Assembly (NCBI GenBank): GCA_030426665.1
Contig: JAUHYD010000022.1
Span: 1-64,000, forward strand
Direction of reading: 5' to 3'
Length of the DNA: 64,000 bases
Origin: Bacteroidia bacterium
Lineage (GTDB): Bacteria > Bacteroidota > Bacteroidia > Chitinophagales > Chitinophagaceae
Part shown: positions 37,428 through 46,515 of the stretch, in pieces
Layout: each line of letters starts with the position of its first letter
Numbering within the stretch: position 1 is the first letter of the stretch
The notes under the pieces: generated by a model
Told to the model about the DNA's origin: nothing
The model's database searches: none
The model's input: only the letters and a program-made list of their open reading frames with translations
Made by a program: the position numbers and the translations under genes

Positions 37428-38372
37428 CTATTTTCTTTGGCTATGAATAAACAAAGAACTGATAGACTTATTTTCAAATGTATTTCTGATAGCTACGGCA
37501 AACAGTTTTGCTGTCGGCAATACTTTAATCTTATCGATTTGCTGCTTCAAAGGTATTGTATCGCATACCACCAGCTCTTCTAACTCTGAGTTAGCCACAT
37601 TTTCATATGCCTTGCCACTCAACACAGGATGGGTACAAAATGCCCTTACAGACAATGCACCTTTCTCTTTCAGGATAGCCGCAGACTTACACAAAGTACC
37701 GGCAGTATCGCAAATATCATCAATCAATATAACGTTTCTACCAGCCACATCGCCGATTACAGTCATTGCTGCAATTTCATTGGCTCGTTTGCGCTGCTTG
37801 TCGCAGATCACCATATCTACCTGAAAGTACTTAGCTACTTCTCTCACTCTGTTGGTACTACCTACATCAGGCGCCGCAAAAATCAGATTGTCGATTTTCA
37901 GGTTTTCGATATAAGGAATAAAGATTGCAGACGCATCGAGGTGATCGACAGGAATGTCAAAAAAGCCTTGAATCTGCGGAGCGTGCAGGTCCATTGTCAT
38001 TACCCGATTGGCACCGGCAACTGTCAGCAAATTGGCAACCAATTTGGATGCAATAGCCACACGAGGCTTATCTTTTCTATCTTGTCTGGCCAAACCAAAG
38101 TATGGAATAACTGCGGTAATGTAGCCTGCGGACGCTCTACGGGCCGCATCTATCATCATAAGTAGTTCCATCAGATTATCTGACGGTGAGAATGTTGACT
38201 GAACCAGAAAAACATAATCACCCCGGATAGACTCCTGAAACACCGGCTGAAATTCGCCATCGCTGAACTGCTGAATACTAAGCGCACCCAACTCAACACC
38301 AAAGCTTTTTGCAATTTTTTCCGCCAGATATGACGACTTTGTACCTGAAAATATCTTCACTGAGGATTCCAT
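37428..38372 (-). CDS. prs: Ribose-phosphate pyrophosphokinase
   Basis: The 314-residue enzyme makes PRPP from ribose-5-phosphate and ATP for nucleotide, histidine and tryptophan synthesis. It carries the family hallmarks: FSDGEFQPVFQESIRGDYVFLVQS near the start, the flexible-loop-preceding PYFGLARQDRKDKPR, the Mg/ATP region DLHAPQIQGFFDIPVDHL, and the PRPP-binding loop VILIDDICDTAGTL. Length matches class I enzymes. A TAACTTTG (-7-like) site is found on the minus strand at 38390-38397, just before the start. It is followed by rplY in the same direction. Confidence 0.96.
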   Translation of the reverse strand: MESSVKIFSGTKSSYLAEKIAKSFGVELGALSIQQFSDGEFQPVFQESIRGDYVFLVQSTFSPSDNLMELLMMIDAARRASAGYITAVIPYFGLARQDRKDKPRVAIASKLVANLLTVAGANRVMTMDLHAPQIQGFFDIPVDHLDASAIFIPYIENLKIDNLIFAAPDVGSTNRVREVAKYFQVDMVICDKQRKRANEIAAMTVIGDVAGRNVILIDDICDTAGTLCKSAAILKEKGALSVRAFCTHPVLSGKAYENVANSELEELVVCDTIPLKQQIDKIKVLPTAKLFAVAIRNTFENKSISSLFIHSQRK

Positions 38373-38483
38373 AACTGTATAATGGGTGGCAAAGTTACAT
38401 AAAGCGATTCATAAAGCCTAAGCAAATATCTAACTAACAAACCAATTCAAACACAAAATACCAGGAAACAGAAAAACACAACC

Positions 38484-39515
38484 CTACACCTGTTTACGAT
38501 TTAGAACAGACAGTCTTTTATTTACCACCTTCAACCATACCTGCATTCCATTATTATTCCAATGCGTATCACCTACCCTATATAAAGATGCAGGGTCTGA
38601 CGTTTGCTTAAATTTATTGTAGACATCGAGACAAGGCATAATTAGCCGTTTGTCGTTCTGAAGCAAAGGAATAAAACCATTATACCCTTCAGGCTGTAAT
38701 ATGGTAGCCGGGTTAGGAATTACAGATAGACATACCTCCATAAATCCCAGACTTTTGTATTTGGTATATATCGAGTTGAGGGTATTTACTACGTAATTCA
38801 TTTCGGTATCTGATATCGGCGCGTAAGAACTGTATATACCATGATTTATCACCGTAGACTTGAAAAACAAAAAGTTTCCGTCTTTAGATATCGATATATT
38901 TCCTGATGCTCTATTAAAAAGATAATAATTAAGTTCAGCTTTCAGGAATTTCAGGCGATTGATAAAATTATAGTCAAATAACAGGTATTCCAGATTTTTG
39001 TTAACTACTGCAGACAGGTTTTTTTTTCCGTCTCCGCCTGTAGCTGCATAATCCGACCTCTTCGAAAAGTCAAAAAAGTAACGATTCCTTAGTATACCCC
39101 TTACAAATCGTTCAGTAATTTCTATTATCAAAACATTTTTCTTGGTGGGGTCAGGCGTATATGTGAATGGGCGAACATTCTTGAAGTGCTGATATGTTGC
39201 TACACCTTTAAAAATATAACCGGGCAAATCAGCGGTGTAGCTATCTCCTATTATACACAAGTTAATAGAGCCTTTTGTGGAATCATGATAGTTTGGGTAT
39301 TCATATTCGTAGGGTTCCTGAAATTTGACGACATGATCTAAATATGCCATCCTAGTCAAATCACCCCATTTCGATTTATATTTTCCATACCACTTATCAT
39401 TCATGGCATTTTGATTGTTCCACTCCCATATTTTGGCAAGCGTTCTACTAGAAACAGAAGTCGTTACAAGTCCGATGCCAATAATAACACATATATATGC
39501 AAGTATCTTCTTCAA
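38484..39515 (-). CDS. AlgJ/AlgX-like SGNH O-acetylation protein
   Basis: This 343-residue protein has an N-terminal membrane or signal segment (MKKILAYICVIIGIGLV). SGNH-hydrolase-like catalytic motifs are present: GDSYTADL with Ser 92, and a C-terminal DTHWNNNG with Asp 316 and His 318. The strand VLIIEITERFV fits AlgJ/AlgX-like (DHHW) proteins, which work in the periplasm with a membrane O-acyltransferase to acetylate exopolysaccharide. The AlgI-like gene lies 6 bases upstream on the same strand, which strongly supports this partnership. The polysaccharide acted on is not encoded here, so the substrate is unknown. Confidence 0.8.
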   Translation of the reverse strand: MKKILAYICVIIGIGLVTTSVSSRTLAKIWEWNNQNAMNDKWYGKYKSKWGDLTRMAYLDHVVKFQEPYEYEYPNYHDSTKGSINLCIIGDSYTADLPGYIFKGVATYQHFKNVRPFTYTPDPTKKNVLIIEITERFVRGILRNRYFFDFSKRSDYAATGGDGKKNLSAVVNKNLEYLLFDYNFINRLKFLKAELNYYLFNRASGNISISKDGNFLFFKSTVINHGIYSSYAPISDTEMNYVVNTLNSIYTKYKSLGFMEVCLSVIPNPATILQPEGYNGFIPLLQNDKRLIMPCLDVYNKFKQTSDPASLYRVGDTHWNNNGMQVWLKVVNKRLSVLNRKQV

Positions 39516-39521
39516 ACGCAG

Positions 39522-40913
39522 CTAAAATTGAAAATAAATAAATTGATTTTCATCAAAAACACCAAAAAAGTAACAAACGATAACCATCAACGATAAGTAA
39601 ACCCAAAAAGAAGAATCTTTCTGTATAAAATGCTTTTGCCACTTGTACTCCCTCAACATCATCACTAAAATGAAAAATACCGAAACTACCAACTCTACCC
39701 CATTTAAACCAGCATTAAGCCCCCCTGATTTCATTGTTACTATTCCCCATATATAATCAATTGCCTCCCCGATATTCGCCGCTCTGAAAAATACCCAACA
39801 AAATGTAACAACAATAAAATTAGCTACTATCAAAAATGCACTCGCTGCGTACTTATTTAGCTTACCAATGTTAGGTTTATGTGGCATAATGGTTACTAAA
39901 ACCCCATGTATTGCCCCCCAAATCACAAACGTCCAATTAGCCCCGTGCCATAGTCCGCTTAATAAAAATACTATAAATACATTTCTTTTGCGCTTAGCCT
40001 CCCCTTTTCTGTTTCCTCCCAATGGGATATATAAATAATCCCGAAACCATGTAGAGAGTGATATATGCCACCTTGTCCAAAACTCTGATACACTTTTAGA
40101 TATATATGGCTGATTAAAGTTCTCCATAAGATTTATACCCATTACTTTTGATGCTCCGATTGCTATATCTGAGTAACCTGAGAAGTCACAGTATATCTGT
40201 ATTGAATACAACATTGCACCGATTAATAGCGTTACTGACGACAGGTTTTCATGGTTATAAAAGCAGTGATCAACAGCAATTGATACCCTATCGGCAATAA
40301 CGACTTTCTTAAAAAAGCCCCACAACATCCGGGAAATACCTTCTTTAATATTGTCCCAATTATACTTTCTGTACTCATGAAACTGAGGCAGCATATTTTG
40401 TGGTCGCTCAATAGGCCCTGCAACCAACTGCGGGTAATACATCACATATAAGGCATAGACTACAAAGTTTCGTTCCGGCTTCTGATTTCCCCGGTACACT
40501 TCTATGGTATAACTCATTGCCTGAAACGTATGAAAAGAAAGCCCGATAGGCAAAATAATATCAATATAAGGTAACTGATAATGAGGAACCAAATACTCAA
40601 TAAGAGGTTCGAAGCTCCCCAACAGAAAATTAAAATATTTATAAAACACCAGTATCCCAACATTCGCAACAATACTGACGACTAACAACATCTTCCGCTT
40701 GTGCCCTGCAGAATTGTGTATATATATTCCCGCTACATAATCTATAATGATGGTAAAAAACAGAATAAGAATATACAACGGCACAAACGTCATATAAAAA
40801 TAACAACTAGACAATAACAACAACCAAACGCGTAATTTTTGCTGTTTCAATTGGAAGAACAGTATCGTCACAACCATGAAAAACACCAAAAAATGAATAG
40901 AATTGAATATCAT
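39522..40913 (-). CDS. MBOAT O-acyltransferase (AlgI-like)
   Basis: This 463-residue integral membrane protein has about eleven hydrophobic segments. It belongs to the membrane-bound O-acyltransferase family, AlgI/DltB type, which passes acetyl groups across the membrane to periplasmic partners. Family motifs include GLSFHTFQAMSYTIEVYRG, YPQLVAGPIERPQNMLPQF, DFSGYSDIAIGASKVMGI, FWTRWHISLSTWFRDYLYIPLGG and the catalytic LWHGANWTFVIWG with His 323. The AlgJ-like gene starts 6 bases after its stop, forming a two-gene acetylation unit. The -7 region upstream is imperfect (TACCTTCG at 40944-40951 on the minus strand). Confidence 0.93.
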   Translation of the reverse strand: MIFNSIHFLVFFMVVTILFFQLKQQKLRVWLLLLSSCYFYMTFVPLYILILFFTIIIDYVAGIYIHNSAGHKRKMLLVVSIVANVGILVFYKYFNFLLGSFEPLIEYLVPHYQLPYIDIILPIGLSFHTFQAMSYTIEVYRGNQKPERNFVVYALYVMYYPQLVAGPIERPQNMLPQFHEYRKYNWDNIKEGISRMLWGFFKKVVIADRVSIAVDHCFYNHENLSSVTLLIGAMLYSIQIYCDFSGYSDIAIGASKVMGINLMENFNQPYISKSVSEFWTRWHISLSTWFRDYLYIPLGGNRKGEAKRKRNVFIVFLLSGLWHGANWTFVIWGAIHGVLVTIMPHKPNIGKLNKYAASAFLIVANFIVVTFCWVFFRAANIGEAIDYIWGIVTMKSGGLNAGLNGVELVVSVFFILVMMLREYKWQKHFIQKDSSFWVYLSLMVIVCYFFGVFDENQFIYFQF

Positions 40914-41043
40914 ATATATGCAGGACGATCGTGCGTAGACAAACGAAGGTAAAAATAATACTTAGCGAGAAAAATAATAAATTTAAATTATTGGTAAGCT
41001 TATTTTCAGAACTGTCATATAACAATCAACTGTCTTCAAAATC

Positions 41044-41076
41044 TTGAATGACTAAAGGATTAAAACCATAATTTTG
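41044..41076 (+). promoter_or_regulatory. Bacteroidota-type promoter for hutU
   Basis: TTG (41044-41046), a 22-base spacer and TAATTTTG (41069-41076) match the two boxes. The hutU ATG at 41120 is 43 bases downstream. The remainder of the 40914-41119 gap is AT-rich with no other feature seen. Confidence 0.5.
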
Positions 41077-41119
41077 TGACTCAAAAGTTATCTAGTACCA
41101 AGGAATACAGAATAAAATT

Positions 41120-42769
41120 ATGGATACGAAGAAGAGAATAATTCGTGCCCCTCATGGCACACAACTTAGTTGTAAAAACTGGGTGGCTGAAGCGGCCTAC
41201 AGAATGATTCAAAATAACCTTGACCCGGAAGTGGCTGAACGCCCCGAAGATTTGGTTGTATATGGCGGCATAGGTAAGGCGGCTAGAAACTGGGAGAGTT
41301 TCGATAAAATACTGGATTGTCTGCGGAATCTGGAAGAAGACCAGACGCTAATGGTACAAAGTGGGAAGCCTGTTGGAGTACTCCGCTCACACAAAGATGC
41401 TCCCCGGGTTCTCATAGCCAATAGTAACCTGGTCGGACGATGGGCTACCTGGGAACACTTTCGTGAATTGGAAGCAAAGGGTCTGATGATGTATGGTCAA
41501 ATGACAGCGGGCAGCTGGATATATATAGGATCGCAAGGCATTGTACAAGGCACATACGAAACATACATGTCATTGGCAGATATACATTACAATGGCTCGC
41601 TTAAGGGCACACTGAATGTTACTGCGGGCCTTGGCGGCATGGGTGGTGCACAACCGCTTGCCATCACGATGAACGAAGGTGTTTGTCTTGCAGCCGAAAT
41701 GGAGGAATGGCGCATCCTGAAAAGAATAGAAACCAGATATCTGGATAAATGGACGTCTGATATAGATGAGGCTATAGACTGGTCATTAGAAGCAAAGAAA
41801 AATGGAGAACGTGTATCGATTGGAGTTTGTTGCAATGTCGTAGACCTCCTGCAAAGGCTGATTGATAGAAACATCACGCCCGATACACTTACCGACCAGA
41901 CATCTGCACACGATGCACTAATCGGATATTTCCCTGAAGGAATGAGTGTAGAAGAGGCGAATGTATTGAGAGAAAAAGCTCCGAAAGAATACGAAGAGCG
42001 TTCGTTGGACACAATGGCAAAACATGTTCGTCAAATGCTGGAGCTGCAAAAAAGAGGGGCTGTAACTTTCGATTATGGCAATAATCTACGTGGTCAGGCC
42101 CATGACAAACGAGGAGTTGAAAACGCATTTGACTTCCCCGGATTTGTACCGGCCTACATACGGCCTTTGTTTTGCGAGGGAAAGGGTCCTTTCCGCTGGG
42201 TAGCATTAAGCGGTGACCCTGAAGATATATACACTACAGACAAGGCGTTGATGGAGTTATTCCCCGAGAATAAAGGTTTGCACAGGTGGTTGCACATGGC
42301 AAAAGAGCGTATTGCTTTTCAAGGATTGCCATCACGTATCTGTTGGTTAGGTATGGGTGAGCGCGAAAAAGCTGGTTTATTATTCAATGAGCTGGTACGT
42401 ACGGGGAAAGTAAAAGCGCCTATCGTTATTGGTAGAGACCACCTCGACACAGGTTCAGTAGCGTCTCCTAACAGAGAAACGGAAGCCATGAAAGATGGTA
42501 GTGATGCCGTAGCAGACTGGCCGATTCTGAATGCACTTATCAATACTGCCGGCGGTGCCAGTTGGGTTTCTTTCCATCATGGAGGCGGTGTAGGAATGGG
42601 CTATTCGTTACATGCAGGAATGGTAATTGTAGCTGATGGCACTGATGATGCAGAGCGTAGATTGCGCCGTGTATTATTCAACGATCCTGCGATGGGTGTT
42701 ATCCGTCATGCGGATGCCGGCTACGATATTGCTATAGAAACAGGCGACAAATTCGGACTAAATTTGTAA
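41120..42769 (+). CDS. hutU: Urocanate hydratase
   Basis: The 549-residue enzyme converts urocanate to imidazolonepropionate, the second step of histidine breakdown, using tightly bound NAD+. Family signatures are [48 protein letters not shown], the NAD-binding [41 protein letters not shown] with the catalytic-site Cys 408, and [18 protein letters not shown]. Length is the family norm. It stands alone here: hutH, hutI and hutG/F are not in the window. A promoter precedes it and a strong hairpin follows. Confidence 0.97.
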   Translation: MDTKKRIIRAPHGTQLSCKNWVAEAAYRMIQNNLDPEVAERPEDLVVYGGIGKAARNWESFDKILDCLRNLEEDQTLMVQSGKPVGVLRSHKDAPRVLIANSNLVGRWATWEHFRELEAKGLMMYGQMTAGSWIYIGSQGIVQGTYETYMSLADIHYNGSLKGTLNVTAGLGGMGGAQPLAITMNEGVCLAAEMEEWRILKRIETRYLDKWTSDIDEAIDWSLEAKKNGERVSIGVCCNVVDLLQRLIDRNITPDTLTDQTSAHDALIGYFPEGMSVEEANVLREKAPKEYEERSLDTMAKHVRQMLELQKRGAVTFDYGNNLRGQAHDKRGVENAFDFPGFVPAYIRPLFCEGKGPFRWVALSGDPEDIYTTDKALMELFPENKGLHRWLHMAKERIAFQGLPSRICWLGMGEREKAGLLFNELVRTGKVKAPIVIGRDHLDTGSVASPNRETEAMKDGSDAVADWPILNALINTAGGASWVSFHHGGGVGMGYSLHAGMVIVADGTDDAERRLRRVLFNDPAMGVIRHADAGYDIAIETGDKFGLNL

Positions 42770-42801
42770 TTGCAAATACCCCTTAATATTTCGTCTATTA
42801 C

Positions 42802-42847
42802 ATAAAACAATGAACCCATTGCTTAAGCAATGGGTTCATTGTTTTAT
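42802..42847. terminator. Perfect 46-base inverted repeat (bidirectional terminator)
   Basis: The arms 42802-42824 and 42825-42847 are exact reverse complements (core AACCCATTGC-TTAA-GCAATGGGTT) with A-rich and T-rich outer ends. The hairpin lies between the convergent hutU and ABC exporter genes. Confidence 0.8.
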
Positions 42848-42863
42848 AGCACAAGATAGTAGT

Positions 42864-44675
42864 CTATTCTTCGAACATCTGCAACTTATTCAGGCTCCTG
42901 TATAACCCATCCGGTAACCCTATAAGCTCCTGGTGAGTGCCACTTTCCTTCACTACCCCATCCTCCAATACAAGAATCTGATCTGCATTTCGTATAGTTG
43001 ATAGACGATGAGCAATAACAAAGGAGGTACGGTTTTTCATGAGATTGTACAATGCCTCCTGGACCAATGATTCAGACTCAGAGTCAAGCGAGCTGGTAGC
43101 CTCATCCAGTACCAAAATGACCGGATCTTTAAGAATTGCGCGGGCAATGGCAATACGCTGGCGTTGGCCGCCTGACAGCTTTACTCCTCGCTCACCTACC
43201 ATTGTCTGATACCCTTCCGGGAACCCTGAAATAAACTCATGTGCGTTTGCCTGTTTTGCTGCGCTGAAGACAGCTTCCTCCGAAGCATCCGGGTTTCCAT
43301 AAGCGATATTTTCATAAACCGTCCCGCCAAATAGCAAGATATCCTGCGGTACGAGCGCCATTTGCTTACGCAACTCTGATAACGGTATTGAGGTTGCATC
43401 CCTTCCATCGAACTGGATTTTGCCCTCATCCGGCTCATAAAAGCGCAATAGCAAGGACACTATCGTACTCTTACCTGCTCCACTCGGCCCAACAATGGCT
43501 ATTTGCTGACCGCTACGGGCATTCAGGCTCAGGCTTTTAATGACCGGCATCTCTTTCCGTGAAGGATAGCTGAAAACAATTCCTTCCATCTCCACGTTTC
43601 CTTTCAGTTTATTCTCCTCCTGCACTAGGGTATTAACGATCGATACCTGTTCTGTTTCTTCTTTCAGCAGCTCCCTTACACGCTGAGTAGCGCCAAGTGT
43701 TTTTTGCAACTGACTAAACATCTCAGCAAAACCTGCCATTGTACCACCAACAAACGCTGTATATACTACAAATGCCGTAAGGTCACCGAATGAAAGCTGT
43801 CCACTCTGCATTAGCCCGGCGCCATACCATACAACCAACACAATTGCACCAAATACGCTAAAAAGCATAAACGACACAAACAGCCCACGGAAACGTCCAT
43901 TCTTAATAGCAAGACTAACGACCTCACGTATATGCTTTTGGTACCTGGCTATCTCATACCATTCGTTGGAAAATGCTTTTACATTGCTGATACCTTGTAA
44001 TGTTTCCTGCACAACAGTATTGGAATCTGCCAACTGATCCTGCGCTTTGCGCGACATCTTACGTATAAACTTCCCAAACACCAGCGCTATTACTACTATT
44101 ACAGGCACAACCGAGAGCATAATGGCAGTCATTTTAGGGCTGATATAGAATATCAAACCTATACCAATTACCAATGTTAAAACGCCACGCAGCAATTCTG
44201 CCAATAGTCCGGTCACGGCGTCCTGTATTTGCGAGACATCAGCTGTAATTCTGCTGGATAACTCTCCCACCCTACGCTGAGCAAAAAAGTTCATCGGCAT
44301 CATTATCATGCGTTTGTATATATCCTGCCGCATGTCTGCGACAGCATTCTCACCGACATATGTAAAGAGATATATCCGCAAATAAGAAAATACCATCTGA
44401 AGTGCCAAAACACCTATCATCACCAACGCAATACTGCCGGGTGACGCTAACAATGTGTCTTTCACATCGCCATGGGCACTATCAATCAATCGCTTTAACA
44501 GGTACGGAAACGCCATTATCGTACCACTGGAAAATCCGATAAATATAAGGCCGGCGATAAACGAACCACGATATGGGTTGAGGTAGCGAAAAATAATCAT
44601 CGCCTCCTTCATGGCTTCTTTAGTAATTTTTGCCTTCGGCGATTCTTCCCTGTTTGTATCTCTGTTTCGAGCCAT
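42864..44675 (-). CDS. MsbA-like ABC exporter (fused permease and ATPase)
   Basis: The 603-residue half-transporter has an N-terminal six-helix domain (about residues 30-330) that includes RVGELSSRITADVSQIQDAV and QDQLADSNTVVQETLQGISNVKAF. The ATPase domain (about 360-600) has Walker A GPSGAGKST with Lys 402, Q-loop VPQDILLFGGTV, signature KLSGGQRQRIAIARA, Walker B VILVLDEATSSLDSES and an H-loop AHRLST. It resembles MsbA/lipid A or multidrug exporters and should act as a homodimer at the inner membrane. The start region is hydrophilic (MARNRDTNREES). A TAACTTTG -7-like site is at 44710-44717 on the minus strand. Substrate unknown. Confidence 0.93.
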   Translation of the reverse strand: MARNRDTNREESPKAKITKEAMKEAMIIFRYLNPYRGSFIAGLIFIGFSSGTIMAFPYLLKRLIDSAHGDVKDTLLASPGSIALVMIGVLALQMVFSYLRIYLFTYVGENAVADMRQDIYKRMIMMPMNFFAQRRVGELSSRITADVSQIQDAVTGLLAELLRGVLTLVIGIGLIFYISPKMTAIMLSVVPVIVVIALVFGKFIRKMSRKAQDQLADSNTVVQETLQGISNVKAFSNEWYEIARYQKHIREVVSLAIKNGRFRGLFVSFMLFSVFGAIVLVVWYGAGLMQSGQLSFGDLTAFVVYTAFVGGTMAGFAEMFSQLQKTLGATQRVRELLKEETEQVSIVNTLVQEENKLKGNVEMEGIVFSYPSRKEMPVIKSLSLNARSGQQIAIVGPSGAGKSTIVSLLLRFYEPDEGKIQFDGRDATSIPLSELRKQMALVPQDILLFGGTVYENIAYGNPDASEEAVFSAAKQANAHEFISGFPEGYQTMVGERGVKLSGGQRQRIAIARAILKDPVILVLDEATSSLDSESESLVQEALYNLMKNRTSFVIAHRLSTIRNADQILVLEDGVVKESGTHQELIGLPDGLYRSLNKLQMFEE

Positions 44676-44857
44676 TAAATAAAAATCTGCACTATATAAC
44701 TTACGAATGCAAAGTTAAGTTACATTATCTGTCACAGCATACCTTTTCGGTAAGTGTTTGTCTTTTCTCGGTAAAAAGAAGTGTTTTCGTATTGCAAACA
44801 TCAAGGGAGCTATTATAGATAAATAATGCACGTTGTCGCATTGCACCCAAATAACAA

Positions 44858-46264
44858 TTAGTCGAATAACTCAGGATCTACAATATATCCGGATACAGTA
44901 TCAACAGGTTTAAAATATACGCTATTCAACCTGTCGTAAGGAATCATATCCCATTGAACAATAAGCGACTTAGTTACGTCCTTCGCCCATCTACGCTCGG
45001 CAGTGTTATCAGAAATCAAAATAGAAGCAAATTTCCCACTTTCAATTGATGACAACAACCAGAATTCATAAGAGGTTCCCCAAATCAGTTTTAATCGAGA
45101 TACATCGAGCTTTTTACTACTGACAATCATTTTCCGGCCACCATATTTTTTTAGAAATTCACGTTCCCAATTGAGGCGTTCAGTATAGGATACATGCGTC
45201 GACTGAATTCGTAGACAACCTGTTATCATAATCAATACCATTAACGCTAAGGCTAAGTTTCGATTCATGTTAGGTAACACATCAAAGACAAGAGGCAAGC
45301 CCAAAAAAAAGCCCAAAGGCAAGTACTGCGCTTCAATATAAAAAAGAGGTGTATAATCTCCGGGGTAGCAAGTGTTAACAAGCAATATATAGCCGAGAAC
45401 TGTACCTGAGAAGAAGCCTGCCTTCAAGTACTCTTTTTTTGAAATATATTGAAATAGAACAATAGAAAATACAATTGGTATCCAATAAAACTTTTCCAGG
45501 CAGTTTGACAAAAACCTATGAGTAGCATAAGTGTCAAAATAGCTTGGGAATAATGTGATAAAATTGTTGAGTCCTCTAAACGCGCTTTCATCATATCCTG
45601 TTGAATAAAATAGAAGTTTAAAAACAAAAGTGGCTACAAATACAGCACCAATGGCAAGCAGTATCCTTCTGTCCAAATGAATATCATTGCGTAATAAGAA
45701 GAAACAAATGGAGTAAAACATCACCACAATCATCAGCGGATGAAAGAAAACAATTGTCACAATCAGTAATACAGATATGACAATTAACGGTAACCGGAGC
45801 GTCTTCCATTTCTTTCCCCATAATAGAGAAAAGAGCACCATTGTCAATGCTATCGCCTGAGGAGACTGAGCAGTCGGCCAATAGAATGCATCAGAGAGAA
45901 ACAGAATATTGACAAGCAATATGACTAGTGCAAAACGGTAGCGCTTCAGCAGTATACCACATATCAAGTAACATACCAGAAAAACCGATACAAAACCAAC
46001 GGAAAATGCAATACTGACCAGGGTAAGTGGCAACTTCGCTTTAATACACAAAAGCGGAAATATTCGGGCAAACCCATCGCCGAAACGATAAATCTGAACT
46101 GCGAAGTTGCTATCCTTAGCCATATAAAAAACGGAACAGGCTGCATCTATAAAAACTATCCGCTCCAAATAGTACACTACAGCAAGTACTAACAGCACAA
46201 CGTAAACTGCTAAACCAATAAAATAACTTCTTTTGAAAATATCCATAGGGTTACGCTTATTCAA
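44858..46264 (-). CDS. Polytopic membrane protein, GT-C-like, unknown
   Basis: This 468-residue protein has about eleven membrane segments and a soluble C-terminal end (about 370-468: ERLNWEREFLKKYGGRKMIVSS...SYEFWLLSSIESGK). The first periplasmic loop after helix 1 (YYLERIVFIDAACSVFYMAKD) contains an acidic residue in a position typical of GT-C glycosyltransferases such as mannosyltransferase-like PMT proteins, but I see no decisive motif. Similar membrane proteins in Bacteroidota sit near glycan genes. It is transcribed in the same direction as the giant gene that ends 250 bases upstream, with a strong terminator between, so it is probably a separate unit. An alternative ATG is at 46246. 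Confidence 0.65.
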   Translation of the reverse strand: MNKRNPMDIFKRSYFIGLAVYVVLLVLAVVYYLERIVFIDAACSVFYMAKDSNFAVQIYRFGDGFARIFPLLCIKAKLPLTLVSIAFSVGFVSVFLVCYLICGILLKRYRFALVILLVNILFLSDAFYWPTAQSPQAIALTMVLFSLLWGKKWKTLRLPLIVISVLLIVTIVFFHPLMIVVMFYSICFFLLRNDIHLDRRILLAIGAVFVATFVFKLLFYSTGYDESAFRGLNNFITLFPSYFDTYATHRFLSNCLEKFYWIPIVFSIVLFQYISKKEYLKAGFFSGTVLGYILLVNTCYPGDYTPLFYIEAQYLPLGFFLGLPLVFDVLPNMNRNLALALMVLIMITGCLRIQSTHVSYTERLNWEREFLKKYGGRKMIVSSKKLDVSRLKLIWGTSYEFWLLSSIESGKFASILISDNTAERRWAKDVTKSLIVQWDMIPYDRLNSVYFKPVDTVSGYIVDPELFD

Positions 46265-46446
46265 AAAATAGCACTATAAAAAACAAAACCGTCGGTTACG
46301 AGCAACAGTAATTTAAGTAAGGAGTTGACGGCAACACATACTGAAAAAGCAACAATGATGCCAAGAATTATTCCCATGCAATAAAACTGCAACTTTAGGG
46401 TAATTTGAAACCTTAGAACAACCTGAATGTTGCCTATCAAATACAA

Positions 46447-46488
46447 ACGAACAACGGGTTTCAGAATAAACTGAAACCCGTTGTTCGT
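46447..46488 (-). terminator. Strong terminator of the giant repeat gene
   Basis: Arms 46447-46464 and 46471-46488 form a perfect 18-bp stem (core AACAACGGGTTTCAG) with a 6-base loop, followed on the minus strand by a T-rich stretch (TTTGTATTTG). It lies 28 bases after the giant gene stop at 46516. Confidence 0.8.
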
Positions 46489-46515
46489 ATTACACACCGT
46501 ACTTCGGTGTTATTT

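Noticed and set aside
46261-46497. Minus-strand ORF of 78 residues with hydrophobic C-terminal half
   Set aside because: Its 5' part runs through the strong terminator hairpin at 46447-46488 and there is no start-site support. The hydrophobic stretch probably arises from AT-rich sequence.
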